Shown here: positions 52,401-61,400 of the stretch, piece by piece
How the letters are laid out: each line of letters begins with the position of its first letter
Position numbering within the stretch: position 1 is the stretch's first letter
Source: Chiridota heheva
Taxonomy: Eukaryota > Echinodermata > Holothuroidea > Apodida > Chiridotidae
Length of the DNA: 64,000 nt
Assembly: GCA_020152595.1 (NCBI GenBank)
Contig: JAIGNY010000711.1
Location: forward strand, 1,481,001-1,545,000
Reading direction: 5' to 3'
The notes under the pieces: generated by a model
The model's database searches: none
What the model saw: only the letters and a program-made list of their open reading frames with translations
What the model was told of the DNA's origin: nothing
Translations under genes and position numbers: made by a program

Positions 52401-55400
52401 GGGGCTGAAGAATGGTCAAGGGATGTAGCAGGTGGGTCACAGGGAGAAGAGGGAGGGTCAAGGTCAAGGCAGAAGCGTTTTCTCATAAAAAAACAAATAA
52501 AAAAAAACAAGGGCCGAGAGACCCGAGGCAACTAAAGAAAAAAAATCGCGGAACTACTATAGAAGGACCACTGTACAGTATCAATAAGAGCATGAAAGTC
52601 CGGTCAAAACTGGAGGGAAAAAGACAAAAGACAGTCTTACCGGAGCAGATACCCATCCACAGAAACAGAATCCCGGAAAATGAAGATATGGAACGAAAAT
52701 TAGGTGATAAAGTGCAAGGTAAAGTGTAACGGAATAAACATAAATTAAGAGAAAAGAAAGGAAGAAAGGAAATCACGTTGCTCTCAATGCATCAATATCT
52801 TCCATGCTTTAAATGTGCAATCTGGTCCAATCTGTTATCCATGATAAAAATGCTTACTTGACAGATTCAATCATGATTTCAACCAACAGCTCATCTTTGA
52901 TAGGGAGACCCTTTCTCATCAGCTTTGATACTTTATGACCAAGCTTGGCACGAGGTGTAAGCTGTAAAGATTAAAATGGATCTGCTTCAACATTCCATCA
53001 AAGAGAAAGTATCAAAATATCATCTTTCGTTAAAAAAACAGTATGTACTTTTGTTAAAATAGTAACAGATAAGTGTAGAAATGACTAGTGCCAGACTAGA
53101 ATCAAGATTTCTTCGGCAAAAGTGTTTGCGTATTTTGGCGAAATATTTTAAACATTTCTAGCATTTTAATAGCTATTGCAAAGTACAAGCAATATTTTTT
53201 AAATAGAAAATCTGACATGCAGCATATACTAGAAATCATTTTGATTTAAAGTTTAGTAGTTGAAGCTTTCTGACAATACTAGAAACATTTCTAGAAATAC
53301 AATTTTGTTTAACTTATAGAAAAACTTGCTCTTAAAGGCTGAGATTTTCTGTTGTGGCACTATCATTTGATTTGTGTGCATAAAAATGCCACTTAAATCA
53401 ATTTTCCATTTTCCAAAGATCAAGGTCAAAACTTGTCTTTCTCTTTGTTCAGTTACTTTTGTTTAAACATTGCTCACTACCCTGCATGCAGTACAATGAT
53501 CTTAATACATACAATTGGATCACAACCCTGCATGGAGTACAATGACCTTAATAAATACATTTGGATCACTACCCTGCATGCAGTACAATGATCTTAATAG
53601 ATACAATTGGATCACTACCCTGCATGCAGTACAATGATCTTAATACATACAATTGGATCACAACCCTGCATGGAGTACAATGACCTTAATAAATACATTT
53701 GGATCACTACCCTGCATGCAGTACAATGATCTTAATAGATACAATTGATCACTACCCTGCATGCAGTACAATGATCTTAATACATACAATTGGATCACAA
53801 CCCTGCATGGAGTACAATGACCTTAATAAATACAATTGGATCACTACCCTGCATGCGGTACAATAACCTTGATAAATACAATTGGATCACTACCCTGCAT
53901 GCAGTACAATGACCTTAATAAATACAATTGGATCACTACCCTGCATGCGGTACAATGACCCTAATAAATACAATTGGATCACTACCCTGCATGCGGTACA
54001 ATAACCTTAATAAATACAATTGGATCACTACCCTGCATGCGGTACAATGATCTTAATAAATACAATTGGATCACTACCCTGCATGCAGTACAATGACCTT
54101 AATAAATACAATTGGATCACTACCCTGCATGCAGTACAATGATCTTAATAGATACAATTGGATCACTACCCTGCATGCAGTACAATGATCTTAATACATA
54201 CAATTGGATCACAACCCTGCATGGAGTACAATGACCTTAATAAATACAATTGGATCACTACCCTGCATGCGGTACAATAACCTTGATAAATACAATTGGA
54301 TCACTACCCTGCATGCAGTACAATGACCTTAATAAATACAATTGGATCACTACCCTGCATGCGGTACAATGACCCTAATAAATACAATTGGATCACTACC
54401 CTGCATGCGGTACAATAACCTTAATAAATACAATTGGATCACTACCCTGCATGCGGTACAATGATCTTAATAAATACAATTGGATCACTACCCTGCATGC
54501 AATACAATGACCTTAATAAATACAATTGGATCACTACCCTGCATGCTGTACAATAACCTTAATAAATACAATTGAATTACTACCCTGCATGCGGTATGAC
54601 CTTAATAAATACAATTGGATCACTACCCTGCATGCGGTACAATGATCCTAATAAATATAATTGGATTACTACCCTGCATGCGGTATGACCTTAATAAATA
54701 CAATTGGATCACTACCCTGCATGCCGTACAATGATCTTAATAAATACAATTGGATTACTACCCTGCATGCGGTACAATGACCTTAATAAATACAATTGGA
54801 TCACTACCCTGCATGCGGTACAATAACCTTAATAAATACAATTGGATTACTACCCTGCATGCGGTATGACCTTAATAAATACAATTGGATCACTACCCTG
54901 CATGCCGTACAATGATCTTAATAAATACAATTGGATTACTACCCTGCATGCGGTACAATGACCTTAATAAATACAATTGGATCACTACCCTGCATGCGGT
55001 ACAATGATCCTAATAAATACAATTGGATTACTACCCTGCATGCAGTATGACCTTAATAAATACAATTGATCACTACCCTGCATAATACAATGATCTTAAT
55101 AAATACAATTGATTACTACCCTGCATGTACAATGACCTTAATAAATACAATTGGATCACTACCCTGCATGCGGTACAATGATCCTAATAAATACAATTGG
55201 ATTACTACCCTGCATGCAGTATGACCTTAATAAATACAATTGGATCACTACCCTGCATGCGCTACAATGATCCTAATAAATACAATTGGATTACTACTAC
55301 CTTGCATGCGGTATGACCTTAATAAATACAATTGGATCACTACCCTGCATGCCGTACAATGATCTTAATAGATACAATTGGATCACTACCCTGCATGGAG

Positions 55401-58400
55401 TACAATGACCTTAATAAATACAATTGGATTACTACCCTGCATGCGGTACAATGACCTTAATAAATACAATTGGATCACTACCCTGCATGCGGTACAATGA
55501 TCCTAATAAATACAATTGGATTACTACCCTGCATGCAGTATGACCTTAATAAATACAATTGGATCACTACCCTGCATGCGCTACAATGATCCTAATAAAT
55601 ACAATTGGATTACTACTACCTTGCATGCAGTATGACCTTAATAAATACAATTGGATCACTACCCTGCATGCGGTACAATGATCTTAATAGATACAATTGG
55701 ATTACCTCCCTGCATGCGGTACAATGACCTTAATAAATACAATTGGATCACTACCCTGCATGCGGTACAATGACCTTAATAGATACAATTGGATCACTAC
55801 CCTGCATGCAGTACAATGACCTTAATAAATATAATTGGATTACTACCCTGCATGCGGTACAATGACCTTGATAAATACAATTGGATTATCTGTATTTTGC
55901 CCTTGAATGAATTATGAAAATATGTTTTGAAAGAATGATAATCAATTTTTTTTATTACCATACACAAACAAACAAGAAAGTGAATACTGTATGTGACACT
56001 GGCCAATTAATCTTAATACATTCAATTCAACTTTGAGAAGAAGAGGTGCGAGTAAGAAATCAGTTTGCATAGCTTACATCTCCTTTCAGCTTTGTCTTAC
56101 TGGTCGTGTCCCCATTCACCAAATCCCCTTCCATGTCACCCTCCTTTCCACCAGCCTCACTGTCAGCTATAAAACAGAAACAAGAAAGGTTACATAGAGA
56201 TGTCCATGACTGTTTGGTAAACCAGTTATAAAGAGCTGTGAAGCACTGTTGAATGTGAAGACCCAGGGATGTTAGTATAAATATCAACTGTTGTGATCAA
56301 AATTAGAGAAAGATTTCACATAATGGCCTTCACAATTAACCTCTCTGAGTTAGTTGATCGACAGCTTTTTCAACCAATCAGTGTACAAATTTTCCTAGCA
56401 ACAAAATCTGCATAACTAACTGGGCCAAAAATCCTACATGGTACTGGTATAGTATAGCTAGCTAGCAACGCACGCTCATGCAGTCAATGCAATATATTGC
56501 ACAAAACAAATTTCTGCACAAACAGACTGAGTGACTACAAGATGGTGAACAAAAATTGCCCTACAGGCCCGCTACGGGCTTTGTAAATCTGATTCACATT
56601 ACCCAGAACGGTTAGCAAACAGAATTTTGTTTATTCCTTTCGCTAAAAACTCTAAAGATCTGGAGAAGTGCCATAAATTGATCAAAGCTTGTGCATGCCA
56701 AATGAACATCTAAATGTCAATGCATAGGTTATACATGATTTCAGATTTGAGGTTTGTTTGCCTCACCTAGTTACCGCATTGCTATGCTGGGTGTGGCTCG
56801 TTTTCGTACTTGAAGAGGTCAATTTCAAATAGATTGACAAAACTTGTCAGCAAGTCAAAAGCATGCAGTCAAATAGTGCCAAAGTGCTTAAATCATATTA
56901 GCATGACTGAACAGAACAAATGGTGAGAGAATGCAAACTCATAAGTGAGGACACACAGCATGCTCTAAAAAAAACTGAAAGAGCGGATGGTGGTAAAGGT
57001 TTAGTAAAGAAGATAAACTAATATTCTTAATCTATTTAATGGTCTTTTATTTATTAAACCAATCTTGATTTGTTTCTTGTAATGACTTGTAGAACACTTT
57101 AGATGGTATTGTTATGACTAAGGTTTGGCAAATCGACTGTCTGTACACCTGGGACAAGTGGTTAGATTGTTTGCACATTCATTTTGCGTCTACCAAATTA
57201 TATATTTGATACTGATGCCAGCATGTAGATAGCACAGGTCAAACAGTGCCAGAGAGGCAAAATTCTATTAAATACTGTAAAAGAACAAATAGTGCAACAA
57301 AAGGTGTGAAAGCACAGCAGGGTGAGTTGGATAGACAACACTTTGGCAGTCTGAGTCCTACAGAACTTTGCAAAGTGATTTAAGCTGAACATGTGATTTT
57401 TTCAGTACTTTGACCAATCAACTCTGCTAGTGGGATTTTTCATTTGTTACCAATCAGCTGAAGTTTATTGAGGGAAAGTTGAAGCAGCAATGCGTGTAGG
57501 TATTACTGTACCTTTATGTATAACCACAAGTGATACATGCATTTGAAACCATTTTTTCATAGGTTTGGTCCCATACCATGCGTAAATTGTGAAGACGGTC
57601 AATATTTGATTGGTCAATATGATGCACCCAGCATTTGATTGGTCGATATGATATCCCCATATTTGATTGGTCGTTTGATTCCCACAGTATATGATTGGTC
57701 CATTATGGGCATTTAAATTAGTTTTCCAGAAATTACCAATCCAGATTTGAAATGGTCTTTTAGCTTGAGGATTACCAAGGAAAGTTATAGTGTTAGAGAA
57801 AGAGATTCCCAATTTTCTCATTTTATATCTATGTTGCATAGAATATTTTGCCGGTTTTAATTCTTTATTTTCATTAAGATTGAAAGGAATATTCAGATAA
57901 AATTGTTATACTTCATAAGGTAGATGAGGGGGTTAAAAATTGAATTCTGAATTCATGGGGTTGAAGCATCTTGTGAAAGGTTTAGTGGGAAGTGAGGATA
58001 TCTCTGAAACTACTAAAGTATTTTGCAAAATCTAAGAGGCTGTTATCTTTAGAATTTAAGAAACATCCAAATAAGCAATGAAGAACATAGTTTTTCTGGA
58101 TGTCCATAGTGCTTTAAAACACACAGCTTTTACCTTTTTCATCCAATTCATTTGTTATAGGATCACCAGTAATAAGATCAGTAAGACCAGCATTCTGAGG
58201 CTCCTCTGATCAATACAAAATGAAGCATGCACAAAAACCAAATGAAAATGTATGTATCAATACAAAATGAGGCATGTATCAATACAAAATGAGGCATGTA
58301 TCAATACAAAATGAGGCATATATCAATACAAAATAAGGCATGTATCAATACAAAATGAGGCATGTATCAATACAAAATAAGGCATGTATCAATACAAAAT

Positions 58401-61400
58401 GAGGCATGTATCAATACAAAATGAGGCATGTATCAATACAAAATAAGGCATGTATCAATACAAAATGAGGCATGTATCAATACAAAATGAGGCATGTATC
58501 AATACAAAATGAGGCATGTATCAATACAAAATGAGGCATGCATCAATACAAAATGAGGCATGTATCAATACAAAATAAGGCATGTATCAATACAAAATAA
58601 GACATGTATCAATACAAAATAAGGCATGTATTAATACAAAATGAGGCATGTATCAATACAAAATGAGGCATGTATCAATACAAAATGAGGCATGTATCAA
58701 TACAAAATAAGGCATGTATCAATACAAAATGAGGCATGTATCAATACAAAATGAGGCATGTATCAATACAAAATGAGGCATGAATGAAGAGCTGATGAAA
58801 CCGAGGTTAAATGTGCAAATGGAAGCTCTGCATCTTGTGCTTAAAGAGAGTCTATTTCAAGGATTTGTATTGATTTCTTTCAACATTCACATGAGAGTAT
58901 TTCAGTTTAGCACTTGTCTAATCTTACATGAGGCCCTGTACAACAGTACATAATAGGTAGAGTAAAAGATAAGAATAGAAGTACACATTTAAAGGGGATA
59001 GAAAAGTAAAGTGATGAGGCATATGCGTTTGTTTTGGGGTTCCATCGTCTTGTGCGTATGTAGTCCCACAGTGTGTTAATACCATTGTAATAGAAAATGT
59101 TTGCCACTGTCATGGATACACGCATTATGCAAGTTTTTATATTAAAGTCGACTCTCTTTAAGCCTAAGGCACAGAGCATCCATTTGTGCATTTACACTCC
59201 TTGATATCTATACAAAGTGAAGCATGCACAAAAAGCAGATGAAAGTTTGTGAATGCTTATGTATCAATTCAAAATGAAGCATGCATAAAAAGTATACAAA
59301 ACTAAGGTAATAATTAAGTATCATATCAAAATGATACTTAATGAATGCTGATCATCAATACAAAATGAAGCATACGCATGAAAAGTAGATGAAACAAGGT
59401 GAATGCGTAAGTATCAATACAAAATGAAGCATATGCATGAAAAGTAGATGTAACAAGGTGGCTGAAGTATCAATACAAAATGAAGCATGCATAATAAGGA
59501 TATGATAATAACATGAGCACTATTCTAGAGTTTGTGCTGGTGATAGTAAAGAATTACCAGGTATGAGCTACTCTTCTAGAAGCCACATAAACATAAAGAG
59601 TGACAAGGCTTTAAAATATTTACTCATGGATGAGCACTATTCTAGAGGTTGCGTTGGTGATAGTAAAGAACTACAAAGGTATGAGCTACTCTTCTAAAAG
59701 CCACATAAACATAAAGAGTGACAAGGCTCTAAAATATTTACTCATGGATGAGCACTATTCTAGAGGTTGCGTTGATGATAGTAAAGAATTACCAGGTATG
59801 AGCTACTCTTCTAGAAGCTACATAAACATAAAGAGTGACAAGGCTTTAAAATATTTACTCATGGATGAGCACTATTCTAGAGGTTGCATTGGTGATAGTA
59901 AAGAATTACCAGGTATGAGCTACTCTTCTAGATGCCACATAAACATAAAGAGTGACAAGGCTTTAAAATATTTACTCATGGATGAGCACTATTCTAGAGG
60001 TTGCGTTGGTGATAGTAAAGAATTACCAGGTATGAGCTACTCTTCTAGAAGCCACATAAACATAAAGAGTGACAAGGCTTTAAAATATTTACTCATGGAT
60101 AAGCACTATTCTAGAGGTTGCGTTGATGATAGTAAAGAATTACCAGGTATGAGCTACTCTTCTAGAAGCTACATAAACATAAAGAGTGACAAGGCTTTAA
60201 AATATTTACTCATGGATGAGCACTATTCTAGAGGTTGCGTTGATGATAGTAAAGAATTACCAGGTATGAGCTACTCTTCTAGAAGCCACATAAACATAAA
60301 GAGTTACAAGGCTTTAAAATATCTACTCATGGATGAGCACTATTCTAGAGGTTGCGTTGGTGATAGCAAAGAATTACCAGGTATGAGCTACTCTTCTAGA
60401 AGCCACATAAACATAAAGAGTTACAAGGCTTTAAAATATCTACTCATGGATGAGCACTATTCTAGAGGTTGCGTTGGTGATAGCAAAGAATTACCAGGTA
60501 TGAGCTACTCTTCTAGAAGCCACATAAACATAAAGAGTGACAAGGCTTTGAAATATCTACTCATGGGTGAGCACTATTCTAGAGGTTGCGTTGGTGATAG
60601 TAAAGAATTACCAGGTATGAGCTACTCTTCTAGAAGCCACATAAACATAAAGAGTGACAAGGCTTTGAAATATCCACTCATGGGTGAGCACTATTCTAGA
60701 TGTTGATGATAGTAAAGAATTACCAGGTATGAGCTACTCTTCCAGAAGCCACATAAACATAAAGAGTGACAAGGCTTTAAAATATCTACTCGTGGATGAG
60801 CACTATTCTAGAGGTTACGCTATTGATATTGAAGAACTACCAATTAAGTGTTAGCTATTTTCTAGAAGCCATGTTAGGTATAAACATAAAAGAGTGACAA
60901 GGCTTTAGAATATTTACCCTTTCCCTTTTTACTGGAGTGAGATGTCTTAGGTGTAGCTGGAGTCTTGGGAACTGAGAAACAGAGAATGTCAACATTTCAA
61001 TTGAAAACTCAATAAACTTAAGTAATATAAGAGGGAAGATAGGTGACTGATTGATTGATTAATTAATTGATTGAGGAAACTAATCAACAGTAAAAGTATC
61101 ATAGTGCCACAGAGGTTGAATTATATATCAACATAACCTCAAAAAGATTCAACATAACAATACCTTCTTTTTGGCCTTCTGAAACAGCCAGAGTGGCAGG
61201 GGTTTGTACCACATTAGGGGTGGACAAGCTTGTTGAGACAGCATGATCCCCATTCGGAGCCCCACCTGGCCCGGTCTCATCACCCTGAAAATTCAACAGG
61301 ATAAAAGATAAAACAAAGATTTTGAATACAATAAAATATATATAACTTTCTTCTCTTCAAGTTTAAACTGTAAAATATGAATAATAGTACTTCTACTTTT

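Noticed and set aside
59630..60706. 358-codon plus-strand frame with a 39-residue repeat
   Set aside because: The period is 117 bp, divisible by three. Unit differences include many amino-acid changes (D/Y, G/D, H/Y), with no sign of purifying selection, and the frame is antisense to SPEF2.
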